Assembly: GCA_016987375.1 (NCBI GenBank)
Contig: PJRA01000011.1
Coordinates: 512,485 to 565,031, forward strand
Reading direction: 5' to 3'
Length of the DNA: 52,547 nucleotides
Origin: Brachionus koreanus
Taxonomy: Eukaryota; Rotifera; Eurotatoria; Ploima; Brachionidae
In this document: in pieces, positions 24,001 through 36,300 of the stretch
Layout: every line of letters begins with the position of its first letter
Position numbering within the stretch: position 1 is the stretch's first letter
Program-made: the position numbers and the translations under genes
Notes under the pieces: model-generated
What the model saw: the letters and a program-made list of their open reading frames with translations, nothing else
What the model was told of the DNA's origin: nothing
The model's database searches: none

Positions 24001-26131
24001 GTCCAAAACTCATAAATATAGTGTAGAATTTTTTAAATATAAAATTTTTATAAATTAAGTCTTTTTTAATATAGTATTTTTTAAAAATATGATTTAAAAA
24101 AAAAATTAAAATTATTCATTAAATTTGTAGTTCTGAAAGACATTTTAAAGATTAAGTTTTTTCTATAGCTGTGGACTACTGCCACTTTTTACGATTGCAG
24201 CTTCTTATTATTCAACCTGATTAGTTCGGCAATGTGAAATCTTAGTACAAAAATTACAGTTCAAAAAATAAAAACTTTGTAATTTTTTTTCTAGTTGTGC
24301 AAAAATTGTTCTGTAAACAGTAAAATGTCGTAAAAATTTGTACAAACGAATTCTAAGCTCTGCAAAAACTGTCAATTTTATCCAATTTTAGCTTTTGCAG
24401 AATTTAGAATTCGTTTTTACAAATTTGTACAACATTTTACTGCTTACAGAACAATTTTTGCGCAACTAGAAAAAAAAATTATACAGTTTTTACTTGTTGT
24501 GCTAAGATTTCATATTGTCGATTAGTTCTTTTGGTTGATGCTGATGATTTAATATAAAATTTCAATAACTTTTAAAGCAGTTTTGATAGCACATACTTCT
24601 GATTTAAAAAAAAAAAGCTTGAAATTTTGGCAATAATGAAAAATGAACGCTTAATCGGCCATTAAAGAAATGCACATTAGCCTGTTGATTAACTTTGAAA
24701 TTTAATTAAAGCTTTTCTTAAAAATTTTTAACTTAAAAATAAAAATAATCTTTTTGTTTAAAGTCAAGCTAAAACAATAAAAATTTAAAATTTATTTTTT
24801 TAAAGAATGTTCTGAAATTTAGTGACCTTGTTAAAGATGTGCTTGTTCCAGTCAGTTCAGAAGCACATGTGAACCCAGGCTCGAGAATTCCCAAATCAGC
24901 ATCGGTCAATTCCAACATTAATCTAAAGATTACTTTCGACGAGCTCGAAAATCACAATTTGGCCTTGCTTAACAACTTACAGCAAAAGTAATTTTTTTTG
25001 TTACTTTTATTTAAAAAACAAACGTCAAACTAAAATTTTCACAGTAATTATTCGCTAATGAGCGAAAGCTTTCCACCACTGGACATATTTTCGCCAGACG
25101 ATGATCAAACAATTAAGAGAATAATCGACTATTTGGAAGAATTTCAGCGACGACGTGATGCACTCATCCACGAAACAGATTTGATAAAGCAGCAATTTTA
25201 TGGCAAATTGCGCGAAATAAACGATGAACTCGAACGCTTAAAAGACGAGCGTAACGAGTATAAAAATCGCCTTGAAAGCAAGGAAAAAGAGCAATTAAAA
25301 TTTGATAATAAAATAAAAGCTTTGGAGAAAATAATAAACACTAACAGCTCATTTCAGCGCACGCCATTAACTCATATTAGTAATCATCACAGTTCGAGGA
25401 ACGCAATGAATACGCCTAACACTGGATTCATGTCCAGCTGCAGCTCGACAAACAGTGGAAGCACTCAGATATCGGAGAGGCCAATTTCTACACCAAGTAA
25501 TCAAAGCAGCAGTGTAGGCAGCACAGTGAGCGAAACTCCAGTTCGGACTCGAATTGCCAATGTTAACTCAGCAATTAAATCGACGTCTTCAAGCTCTCAG
25601 ACGCCGTCGACAGGACGCGTAGTCGGCTCCATTCTCAATTCAGCTGCCTACAATAGATACCAAACACCGGCTAAGTCTAAAGAAGGCGTTCCGGTAGCAA
25701 ATAGACGTGCTGCGCGCAGGTCCAAGTCAGCTGAGATGTGGTTGGATCACAAACCGCCGACAGTGGCCAAAACTGACACTGTTCTCCAGCCTAAAATGCA
25801 TAGAAAAAAATCTGTCAGTAAGCTAGAACTGCAAGATGCCAAAAAGTCATCCAAATATGTGTTAACTCATCAACAACAGGACGAAAATGGAGAAATTCGA
25901 ACCAATTTGATTAAGGGCGATATAATCAGATCTCCGTCTGGCGGCGCCAATATCATATTCACGGACGTTGAGACTTTGGAAACAAGGCAGCAAGAGACCA
26001 GTCGGCCTTTGAAAAGACCGTACGACTGTGATAATCCAGTCGAAGACCGCAATTTAATCGAAGAAAGGTGTTCAATAGCTATAGAGGGACATTCAAGTTT
26101 TACAAAAACAAGGAATATGTCCAATGTTTAA
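21041..26131 (+). CDS. KIF23: Kinesin-6 KIF23/MKLP1 (centralspindlin motor)
   Basis: Five exons in phase give 824 aa: 21041-21048, 21107-21236, 21286-22353, 24806-24987, 25045-26131. Exon 1 is only 8 bases (ATGAGCAA). Introns 1, 2 and 4 are 58, 49 and 57 bp; intron 3 is 2452 bp. The motor has VYCRIRPLP, P-loop GVTGSGKT (100-107), switch I NSESSRSHS (280-288) and switch II DLAGSER (315-321). It also has the long kinesin-6 insert between P-loop and switch I. A short coiled coil (about 480-565) and a Ser/Thr-rich region follow, then the conserved MKLP1 C-terminus (RRSKSAEMWLDHKPP, KYVLTHQQQ, TNLIKGDII, FTDVETL). With RACGAP1, MKLP1 bundles midzone microtubules in cytokinesis. Confidence 0.96.
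23555..23851. mobile_element. Decayed inverted-repeat element in KIF23 intron 3
   Basis: The left stretch ATGAATTTTAACAAAAATTC and its continuation pair with an inverted copy at about 23800-23850 (GAATTTTTG...CCCAAAATTCACA). Arms are about 45 bp with mismatches. I cannot fix the ends or a target duplication, so the family is unknown. Confidence 0.45.
24228..24519. mobile_element. Palindromic MITE with 9-bp target duplication (GGCAATG family, copy 2)
   Basis: Begins GGCAATGTGAAATCTTAG and ends with the inverted, slightly decayed form (CTAAGATTTCATATTGTC). It is flanked on both sides by the 9-bp repeat GATTAGTTC. The arms pair over most of the length (for example GTTCTGTAAACAGTAAAATG against CATTTTACTGCTTACAGAAC). 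It lies in KIF23 intron 3. Its interior (ACAAACGAATTCTAA...TGCAGAATTTAGAATTCG) is shared with copy 3 in the ADAR intron. Confidence 0.88.
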
Positions 26132-28320
26132 GACTGCTGTCTTGTGCACAGTTGTTTTTGTTTTATTTTAGGCGTTTTAGTTGTTATAGCTTGACACCTT
26201 TCTTTTCTTACTTACTTATATATATATATATATTTTTTTTTTTTACGGATAGAGTAATTTTTGTATCAAATAACTGAAATTCAAAATGATATGTAAAATT
26301 TTTTAATTTTAAAAAGCAATTAATCAATAATTTTTAGACTAATTGAAAATCTTTTTGAATTTAAAATTGTTTCAGATAAATAAAATAATTTGACTATTTT
26401 GAAGGCTAAACAAAAAAAATCTTTTTGATCTGTATAAATAAAGTGTCTAAGATTTTATGCATTTAATTATTTACTATATGACAGCATGTCGAATGAAATT
26501 ACACCCTGTCCAGTTATTTTTAATATCTTTTTAAAAAAAATACCAACAAAATCCATTAAAATTGTGATACAGAAATTTTATTTAAAAAAGTATAAAGAGA
26601 AAAAACATAATTAAAAACATATTTTGGTCTCGCAAAAACAAACATCTTTGTTAAACACTACCAGTCACAAAATAAACGATGATTAATCGATGAAAATTGA
26701 TAGATGAATCACTAATGAGTTAGGAACCATTTCATCGTAATTCTCCGATGAAAATTAGAATATTTCATCGAACATAATCGATGAAATTATTATTTTATTA
26801 AAAAAAAATTTATTTTATTATAAAAAAAATATTTTTACATCTTTAAAACTTTTTATGCTTTAATTTGTCAAGATTTGTCAAAAAAAAAACTTAAATAAAA
26901 TTGGTTGTCCCTTAAATGCGGAAGTGGAAATGCGAAAAGAAGAATTCCGCAACTTGTATTCTGCTGAATTTTCGAGCAAATAATTTTTTGAAATAATTTA
27001 GCAAAAAATTTTTTAGAAAAGTTAAAAAAAAAATTATAAATTGCAATATCATATATCATCCTAAAATTGTCACTAGTATTGTTCCCATGTAAATCTTAAT
27101 TTAAAAAAAAAAGGAGAATAAAATGATCGTTTTTAGCCGTGAATACCAGAGGCTCACCACCGCACTGAACGAGTTATTCACATTTTTGAAAAGTTAAAAC
27201 CTGAAGACGGTTTCCATACCGATAAATTAAAATCTTAAATAAATTTATTTAAAGCGATGTTGTGATATTCTGGTCCAAAGATGAATTTAAGAGCCATGAC
27301 TGTGTTAGTGATAGCATTTCACATTTTTAGTAATTTTCTCCTTTCTAGCTAAAAAATTTTCAAATAGCCAATAAAATATCAAAATCAATTTATCGCTTTT
27401 TTTTGCATTAATCCAAAAAATTTCATTTAATTGACGAAATGATTCAACAATGAAGCAGAGATTAAAGTTTTTCATGATTGGATTATTCCTAAATATTGTG
27501 AAAGAATATGATGAGAATTTTGTGGTTTTAATCCAAAAACATTTTTCACCCAAAAAATGAGATGATTCATATATGAAACATACATGAAGACATTGACTGG
27601 GCTGGACCAGCCTTTAGTGATGATGAAATTCAAAAAGTTTTTTAAAGACGATGATTGTATTAGTATTTTGTCGATCTTGATGAATGCTTTCAAGATTAAA
27701 TTTAAAATTAGAAAGACCGGCTGATTTATCATAAAAATTTCAAAAAATTTATTCATTTTTTAAAATCGGATTTTTATATGATAAAATCAAAGTTTAAATT
27801 TTGCAAAAAAAGATCTAAAAAACCACTCGGATCTAAAAAACACTAGTTAAGAATCTAAAGATTTTTCATCTAATGATGAGTCAATATAATTTGCTTTGGG
27901 TTTATAGGGATCATATCTGAAGAGTTTGAGAAAAATAGACCTTTAAGTAAAACACAAAGTCACACTGTGCCCGATAAAAAAAAGTTAAATTTTTAAAATT
28001 ATTTAATCAAAATTTTTTGAAAATTTGCATTTAAAATTTTTAATTTCTCAAAATTTTAGATTTTTGTACATTATTTCAGAAAAATGAAAAACTCTCTCTA
28101 ATATTTTGTGAGCAAAATAAAAATAAAAAATTTTTAAAACATTGAACAAAAAATCTAAAATTTTGAAAATTTAAAAATATAAAAATTTTAAATCATTTAC
28201 ATTTTATCAGACATGATATTTTCGATAAAGGTTAAATTTTCTTAAAAATAGAGTAATGTATTTAATAGCATTTTATAGCATTATTATGCTTTTTCTATCT
28301 TTTTAAATTTAGATTTAGTC
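26132..28320. other. Spacer downstream of KIF23
   Basis: Contains a (TA)n run at 26218-26232 and a cluster of CGATGAAAATT / TTTCATCG short repeats in both orientations at about 26680-26790. It also holds a GC-richer stretch at 27120-27240 that reads in pieces (for example HHRTERVIHIFEKLKPEDGFHTDKLKS) but has no gene structure I can support. An imperfect inverted repeat at 27963-28215 is listed separately. Confidence 0.4.
27963..28215. repeat. Imperfect inverted repeat, possible MITE
   Basis: The ends TGTGCCCGATAAAA and TTTTATCAGACATG pair imperfectly. An inner pair, TCAAAATTTTAGATTTTTGT against ACAAAAAATCTAAAATTTTGA, is clearer. The rest is A/T-rich, so chance pairing contributes; no target duplication is visible. 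Confidence 0.35.
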
Positions 28321-28467
28321 ATGTATGAATATGGAAATTTTGAAATATTTGAAAATTTTTTTTATGCTAATTTTGCTTCATACTCTGGCAAAGATAGTTT
28401 AACAGACCTTACACAAAATAACAATAAAGAAACTATACCACAGGCTGACATCTTCTCAAAAAAAAAT
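28321..28467 (+). CDS. Possible small gene or exon (48 codons)
   Basis: ATG at 28321 opens MYEYGNFEIFENFFYANFAS, continuing to ...NKETIPQADIFSKKN and a stop after a run of nine A. Composition is less biased than the surroundings. A second open piece after a good acceptor (28530-28640, RTKRAFVVNDTRIFFTIERY, stop) could be a downstream exon, but I could not join the two convincingly. The homopolymer might hide an indel. Confidence 0.25.
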
Positions 28468-28929
28468 TAAAAAATAAAACTTCATCTTTAATGTAAGCTT
28501 TGCACAATTAATATGAGATTTAATTTTAGAAAGAACTAAAAGGGCCTTTGTCGTAAATGACACTCGTATTTTTTTTACTATTGAAAGATACGATGCGGAA
28601 TGGCGATCAAGACATTTCGAAGGCATAATTTTTATCTGAAAAAAGAGGTTGCAGTCTTATTCATGAGTTTTCATGGATTTTATGACGCACCTCAGAAAAA
28701 CTATCAATTTAGATAACAATTAAACTATTTTTAACTAAGAATACGATCAAAATTTAAATTATTAAAACCACTGAATCATTATTTAAAAAATGTTTATGTC
28801 ATTTTAAATTAGGATATACTCAAATTAATTGATGACGTTAACAAGTTTAATTTCTTAAGTAATTGAAAAATTTTTCTTTTTTGAATATTTAAATAGTGAT
28901 AAAAACTTTACTAAATGAAAATAAAAAAA

Positions 28930-29085
28930 ATGAGTTTTTATAACTACGGATATCCAAATTACGGCTACGGAGGATTTGGAGGATACAGCGGGTATCATGG
29001 CTACTATAATGGTGGGCACAACAATTTTGGTCATCATTTCGGTCATCACAATAGATACCATCATTATCATGGATACTCTTCATAA
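28930..29085 (+). CDS. Gly/Tyr/His-rich micropeptide, 51 aa
   Basis: The frame MSFYNYGYPNYGYGGFGGYS continues as alternating Gly/Tyr and ends in a His-rich part (GHHFGHHNRYHHYHGYSS). It holds 13 Gly, 12 Tyr and 9 His. An in-frame ATG at 28915 would add MKIKK. No signal peptide is visible, unlike the secreted YGG peptides of nematodes. Such composition occurs in cuticle/fibre proteins, metal-binding peptides and phase-separating proteins. An ATTAAATAAA poly(A)-like signal follows about 40 bases after the stop. It is intronless, and the frames on the opposite strand are its shadows. Whether it is expressed is unknown, but such a biased frame in this AT background is not random. Confidence 0.65.
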   Translation: MSFYNYGYPNYGYGGFGGYSGYHGYYNGGHNNFGHHFGHHNRYHHYHGYSS

Positions 29086-29666
29086 TTTTTTTTCACTTCA
29101 ATTTATTTTAGTTGTTTAGAAAAAATTAAATAAAAAAATTAGAATTTAAAAAAATTTTTATTTTGGTAGTGCATTTAAAAGGCTGTTAAAAGGTTAAAAG
29201 AGGTTAACAAAATAACAATAAATTTTAAGTTGTAAACCCAGTTGTTTTTTGATTGATAACTGGCAGAAGAATTGTATTTTCTTTTGTTGATAGTTCTTTT
29301 TGAGAAGATATTTTTGTATCATCTAAAAAAAAAGATTATCAATCTTATAACTTGAAATAGTTTTTAATTTAATTTATTCTTTATGTTGCTTAATTTACTT
29401 TTTTTATAAATTCATCCTTCCTCAATCTAAATTAATTAATAAATTTTATTAATCCTTAATTGCCGGGCATCAAGAAGACAAATACTAGCTTTTGACGATC
29501 ATCAATAGCATTAATATTTTTGCTTGTTTAATCTAATGATTCAATAAACTAAATTTTTCTAATGTTTTAAGTAAATATTAATTTTATTTAGTCAAAATGA
29601 AAATTTATCCTTTAAAGAAGTAAAAAAAAAATTTAATTTAGTTTGATATTATTGATTATATAATGA
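29086..29666. other. AT-rich spacer
   Basis: No coding signal or clear repeat seen. Confidence 0.4.
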
Positions 29667-30173
29667 TTTATTTTCTCTTTTACAATTTTAAATAAAAATT
29701 TGAATAAAAAAGAGCCCAAACAGCAAAAGTATTTGGTATGTAACAAAATTATTAAAGATTTTTGGGAAAAAATTTAGAATCCAGCGGATTTTTTTAAGAT
29801 TTTATACAATAAAAGTTTTACATATAATTAATAATGTTTGTTGATTTCGATTTTTGATTTTTAAATAAGAAAGAATTAATCAATGAACCTTTACGAGTTT
29901 TATTTAATTTTATTAGCATAATTAAAAAAATCTGCTAAATTTTATTTCTAAAACTTTTTCCCAAAAAAAGTCTCAAAAAATTATAAAAATAAATAAAAAG
30001 TAATTCAATATTTTTGAAAAGTTAAACAGTAAATCCATCAAATGGTTGAATATTCTATAATTATGCATAATGAATTTTATCTTTTTTTGAATTTTTGTAA
30101 TATACTAAATACTTTTGCTGTTTGGCCTTTTTTTATTCAAATTTTTATTTAAAATTGTAAAAGAGAAAATAAA
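29667..30173. mobile_element. Non-autonomous DNA element with long terminal inverted repeats
   Basis: About 100-bp ends pair almost perfectly. TTTATTTTCTCTTTTACAAT runs into an AAACAGCAAAAGTATTT block on the left, and the exact inverse sits at 30076-30173. A weaker second pair lies inside (GGGAAAAAATTTAGAA at about 29763 against its inverse near 29960). It is 507 bp long with no coding capacity. No convincing target duplication, so the superfamily is open. It lies just 3' of the ankyrin gene. Confidence 0.8.
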
Positions 30174-30380
30174 ACTTTCCAATTAAAAATTAAATATTTT
30201 TTAAAATTTTCATCTTAATATGCTATTGACAATTTAGTAAAAAAAAATTTTAATTTAAAATTCAAATTTTTGGATAAATTATTTTATTCATTTAGTTTTG
30301 AAAAATTTAACCAAATAGTTTCAAGTCAATTTAAATCGAATATTTAAAACTAAAAAAAATTGTCCAGGTTTTAACATCTA

Positions 30381-33300
30381 TTAAAATACGACAGGTTTTT
30401 GTAAATGATAAATTGAAAATTTACTTCTGCTTTGATAGTATTGTTTGTATATTTCATTTGGTAGTAGTGACCTATAGGCTGATTTGAGCTGATCATATTG
30501 CATATTATGTTTCTCGTTTTTTAAACGTAAATCATTGTTATTTGAAGTCTCGCTAAATCGGATAAAATTTTCTTCACTTAAAAAAAAATTAAAAAAAAAT
30601 TACCATACTGTAAAATTAAAAACATTATCTTTTACCTGGTTTTTAGATATTTTTTCTCACTAGTTTTGTTAATTCTTTCACATGACTTTGAATTATGTGC
30701 ATGATTTTTTTTTTTGAACGATACCAAAGTCTAATTACATTTATATTTAAAACTTCAAGTTATTTAAGAGGGGTTTTTAGGTTAAATATTAAAAGATTAC
30801 ATGAGATCTCTTGTTATATTTTTTAAACTCTTCGGATATTTCGACAGCAATTACTTCAAGAAGCTTTTCCAGCTCTTTAAGGCTTGTACAGTTTTTTCTA
30901 ATATCAAAATTGTACTGATTGATCAATAAATTGTTTAGTTCAAAGTCGATGATTATCTAAAATTGATTTTATTAAATGACAATTTATGAATTCTTGGACT
31001 TACGTCTCGATTGTTTATTCTACAACGTCTAATTTCATACAAAGACTTGAGCACCAAACGCTGCTGGTCAAACAAACTTCCGTAGTTTTTTTTCCCACTC
31101 GAGTATGCTTTAAAATCGTTTGGTTTGATTACCAAACGAACTGTGCCATCTTCATTTGAGCAAGAGCCGTTTCGGTTCAAATTTGGGCTTTCTTTGTTGC
31201 TTGAAATTATCTTATCTTCAGACGTTGGATATTTGAATTCTGTAACTAAGTTAAAAAAAACTAGTTTTGCTTATTTGAATAATTTATTGATTTAAAATTT
31301 AAAAATATATTCAACAGTTCAAATAGACTGTTGCTGAAATAAAATTTAGGTGACCAAAATTTAAAATGTGAAAGTTACATGTTAGCATACTGAATTTTTA
31401 TAAATTCTAATGACCAATTTTTAGATTTATAATATTTTTTGCATAAAAAGATTTATTTTTTGCGAATCCAAACATTTAATCTTTTACCAACTGTAAAATA
31501 AGTCTACTTTTGATTCATAAAGAAATTATCCGGAGATTCAGGATCAGTTAAGATTCATTTTCCCCAATGTTAATGAAATATACAAAAAGCACAAAAGATG
31601 TGCAATTAACGACTACTAAACTAATCAAAGAACTGAGAAACTTGAGCTATGAAGAACGTCTAAGAAAATTAAAACTTAACACACTTGATAAAAAAGAATA
31701 AGAGGAGATTTAATTGATCAGTTTAAATTCTCTAATACTTTTTGTTGATATCTAATTATTTTTTAAATATTCTTTTTTATAAATAATAATTTTATCAAGA
31801 TTCTTCCTTTAATAGATGGTCCATTTTCGCAGCAATAACATAATTATAGTACCATTTATAACACAAGTATAAGATCCCTTTTCACCATTATGTTGAATTT
31901 CACTACCCACTGTTTCAAATAACAGAGCATTTTGGAACAAAAAGCCTAAGTCACATTTTTGAGAAACTGTTATGCAAAAGTGAATTTAGAGAGGATAATT
32001 TAAAAAAAAAATGTTTTTTCTTCTTTTACTTTTTTATTCAGTTATCAATAATATATTTGAACATCATTATTTGAGCTTGTTTCTAACAATTTATAATTCA
32101 AGTTCACGAACTCTGATTTACAAAAATTAATTTTCAACTCTAAGATAAATTAAAAATTAATAAATCTTTGTAATCCGATTTATTTTCTATGAGTGTTTTC
32201 CTAAATGTCTACATAACAGAAATTATTATTAGAAATATAAAATCAAAATTATCAATTTTTTTTTTAATGAATTTTTCCTTTTTTATTAACTAGATGATCA
32301 AATAACTGATGATAAAAATTGCATAGATATACTTAAATTTTTTCCTATTTTGTTTTACTTACTAACAATTGAATAGATTTTTTCACTAATTAAACAAAAT
32401 TAAGACAAGCTAAATTGTTTGAAATAGCTGATCATTTAATAGAATTAGTAGAATTTTTTTTGAAAAATTATTTTAGTCATGAGCAATCAGAAATTTAACA
32501 TTTCAATTTATTCTAAAAATGTTTTTGTATTTGTTTTTACATTTTTTGTAAGAATTTAAATTTTTTTCAATAAAAACATAATTAATATGAAAAAATTACT
32601 TTTTAAACTGCTTCTTTCAGGAGAAGATGAGTTATCAGGCAAATCCAAGACATTTTTTTTCAATTTAGTTGTAGTTTTTTCATTGATTTTATTTTTTTTA
32701 TTGTTTTTGACAACCATTTGTTTTCTTCTGCTTTTGTCAATGATATCAGGCAAATTAGTACGTTTCGAATTAGATAAATCTTTTCTGTTATTTTCGTAAA
32801 TATCATCATTTCTATCGTAATCATTTTCTTCATTGACATCATCATTAAGATTAGGTTTCAGAAATATTTTTCTATCATTTAATTTGTAATCTTTAAAATC
32901 ATTTAAATCTTCTCTAAATTTTCCAATTTTTTGTGACGATTCATCAAAAACTTTAAAATTTTTTCCATCCCCATTTCCGTTATCTGAATTACATTCAATT
33001 TCTCTCTTCTTATTAATTGATTTTAATTTGGTACGATTTACTTTAGATGTAGGACTCTTCTTATCGTTCACTGATTCATCAATGTAAATTTCGTCATTTT
33101 TTTTCTCAGAATTTTTTATATTAGCTTTGTTTATATCAATATATTCATCGTCTAGATCTTTAGTTGCAAGTGATTCACTTTTATTTTTAATTTTATTCTC
33201 ATCTAAATCAGTTAGATCAGCATCAGCGTCACTATCAGCATAATCCAGACTTTTGTTATTTTCTTTATTTATAACTAAATTGATATTATTCTCATTTTCG

Positions 33301-36300
33301 TTTGATTTTTTCAATTTTTTGTCATACACCCCAGTCAATACATCAATTTTTTTCTTAGTATTTTCATTTCTTTTTTCTTGTGCCTCCTGCAGTCGTTTCT
33401 TTCTATTTTCTTTGAATGCCTCAATTTTATTACTTTTTGAATTTGTCTGAAAAATAGTCTTTTCCGAATCATAAATGGGTACAACATTGTCATCTCTTCT
33501 CTTAGAATTTTCCACTTTTCTTTCATTTTTGCCTGGTTTAGATATTGTATTTTTTTGTGTCTGACTTGGACTGTGATCAATATGATTTTTTTTCTTTTGA
33601 TCAGATTTGACTTGTTTATTTGTGTTGGTTATTTGATTTTTATTTGACTTTTTGGCCTCCTTTTCGGTATCCGAATTATTTTCATTATAAACTAAAATAT
33701 TTTTTTCATTTTCAATGATATTTTTAAAATTTTTTTTAATATCATCAGAATTTTTTTCAGCCACTTCATTGCCAACTAGACCACCGATGGATTTTAGATA
33801 TTTTGCAACTTCTTTGGCGTTTTTCAATACTGCAATGTCATATGGGGTCATAAAAGAATTCTTTTTTAGAATAAAAATTTAAAAAAAAATTTAACCTATT
33901 AAAAATGTGACTAACCGAAGATGTTTTCATAAGGCAGTTAACTTCGAGTCCATCAGCGATCAATCGTTTGCATAGTTTCAAATCGTTGTCAGCTGCAGCT
34001 AGATGTAGCAGTGTGCGACCATCGTAAATATTAGATGACTGTGGGGCTTTTTTATTTTTAATTACGCCCATTAAATAGTAAACACATTCTTTAAATTTTT
34101 AATTTTTTATTAGCAAATAAAATAAATAATTTAAATCTTTTGAAATAACTTCTTTAACTATTGATTAACTAAATTTTGTTATGGCAAATATTCATGTTGA
34201 TTCCTGAATGATTTTGCAAACAATTAATAAATCTTTGCATAAATTAATGAGCTTTTTTTTATTTTAATACTTAAAAAAATTGATTTTAAATTTATTTTAT
34301 AAAGCGACAAGAATTAATTCTATTTTTTTAATATAAAACAGCAAATTTTCTTTTTAATTAGTTTTTTCTCTTAAAAAAATACAAGAATCATCGAAATCAA
34401 TTTTGAAAAAAAGCTCATTAATTAAATAGGATATTAAACTTACGCTAAATCTAAAAAAAAAGGAATAAATGTAAATTTTTTAAAAAAAGGAAAAATTTAT
34501 TTTCTAAAAGAAAAAGTGACATAACAGAAATATATTTATCAATATGTTTTTTTAATATTTATTTGAACTTTTCATGTCAAAGTTAGAACTTAATTCAAAA
34601 AAAAATAAGAATCAAAAGACAAAGGAATAATTTTGATCAAATTTTTTACTTTGCCAAATAAAAAAAAAACTTAATTAATTAAATTAAAAATAAAAAAAAA
34701 AGAAACTGAAATAATTTAAGTAATCAATAATGTCCAACATTTTCAAGATATTTTATAATGAAAACCCATTTGAATATGAAAATATTTTTAATTCAAAAAA
34801 ACTTTTGAAAATTTGATCTTTAAATTTTCTCAAATATGCATCAGCTGGTTCAAATATTTTTATTAACCAAATAAAGTCTGATTTTTAAATTGCATGCACA
34901 TTGTAAAATAATAGCTTAGTAACAATTTTTGTTTATTTAGATTTTGTTAAGAAAAAAACCCACGCAGCTCATAATGGATTTAATGTCCTTCTTTGCAATC
35001 GACCATCATAAGATAAAGTGATTAAAAAATTAATGTTGAATTAGACGACCACCGGACTTGGTGTTGGCCCTCATGAAAAAAAAATTTTTTCCTAAATTTT
35101 GAATTTTTTTTATGCTCAATTCTTTAATCTATCGAATTTTTATATTTTTAAATTTTTTAAACTTTGTTTTTTTTTACACGGCCAACAACAAGCTCGAGTT
35201 TGGTCGTCACTGACAGTATTCAACATTATAAAAAATAACAAAAAAGAATAATTGATTAATTAATTAAAAAAGAAAAATCAAGTAAATGACAATAAATAAT
35301 TTAAACAAAAAATTTCTTTTAGATTTAATAAATAGCTTAGAAAAAAAATCATTGATATTAAATGCTGTTGGGTTAATATTGATGGAAGAGTTGACTTTGT
35401 AACATTACTAATTTTCTCAAATTAAATCCATAAATAAATTCGATGAAAGTTTTTTCTTTATAAGCCTAAACTAGTATGTTAATTAAAAAAGACAATTTTT
35501 GATTTTAATTTAATACTAAATTTTTCTCATAGTTCCGTCATTAAATTAAAACCTTAATTCAAAATTGGTAGTTTTTTGACTGTCTTGAAATTTTTTCAAT
35601 TATTAAATTTAAAATGATTAACTTTAATTTTGAATTATATTCTAAAGTGTTAAATAAGCCAAAAAGTGAATAAATAAACTTACCCATTTGTTTGTTGTAG
35701 TAGGCTTCATGGATAGGAAAGTCTCCTCGGCGATTTCTTAGCCAAATGTCAGAATTGTGTCGACAAAGAACTTTTAGGCACTTAAGCTGACCCTTTGCAG
35801 CAGCACAGTGATAAGCCCTGTCATTCAGTTAACAGTTAATTGCATAATTAAATAAAATTAGGCTCTTACGTTCTTCCTTTGCAATCTTGAACGTGCAGAT
35901 TACTGCCGTATTTTAACAAAAAATTACATGCATTCACTTGTCCGAGCGTTGCTGCATAAAAAATTGGCGTACAATTATTATTGTCCATTATGTCAACAGA
36001 TGTCTTGCACTGCTCAATTAAAATCTTCATGCATTCCAAATGACCACGACTTGCAGCACAATGAAGAGCTATTGTTAAACCAGAATTATATAAAATATTT
36101 TTTTAAATTATTTAAAATTTATTAGAATAAAAAATTTCAAATACCAGTTAGACCATCTTTTTCATGTTTATTCGGGTCTGAACCAGCTGCAAAAAGCTCT
36201 AGCAAAGCCTCACTGCTGCCTATTTTTTTAACTTAATTTCTTATTTAAGTTGAATGTAAATTCTTACCACTACTAGCAGCCCAAATAATGGCGTTTCGCT

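Noticed and set aside
25870..26124. Minus-strand frame over the KIF23 C-terminus
   Set aside because: Antisense shadow of the conserved MKLP1 tail.
27305..27756. Minus-strand frames of 82 and 94 codons
   Set aside because: No recognisable motif, no splice context, and biased composition; possibly transposon decay but not supportable.
28855..29083. Minus-strand frames rich in Met/Ile/Val and in His/Ser
   Set aside because: They are antisense shadows of the Gly/Tyr/His micropeptide frame on the plus strand.
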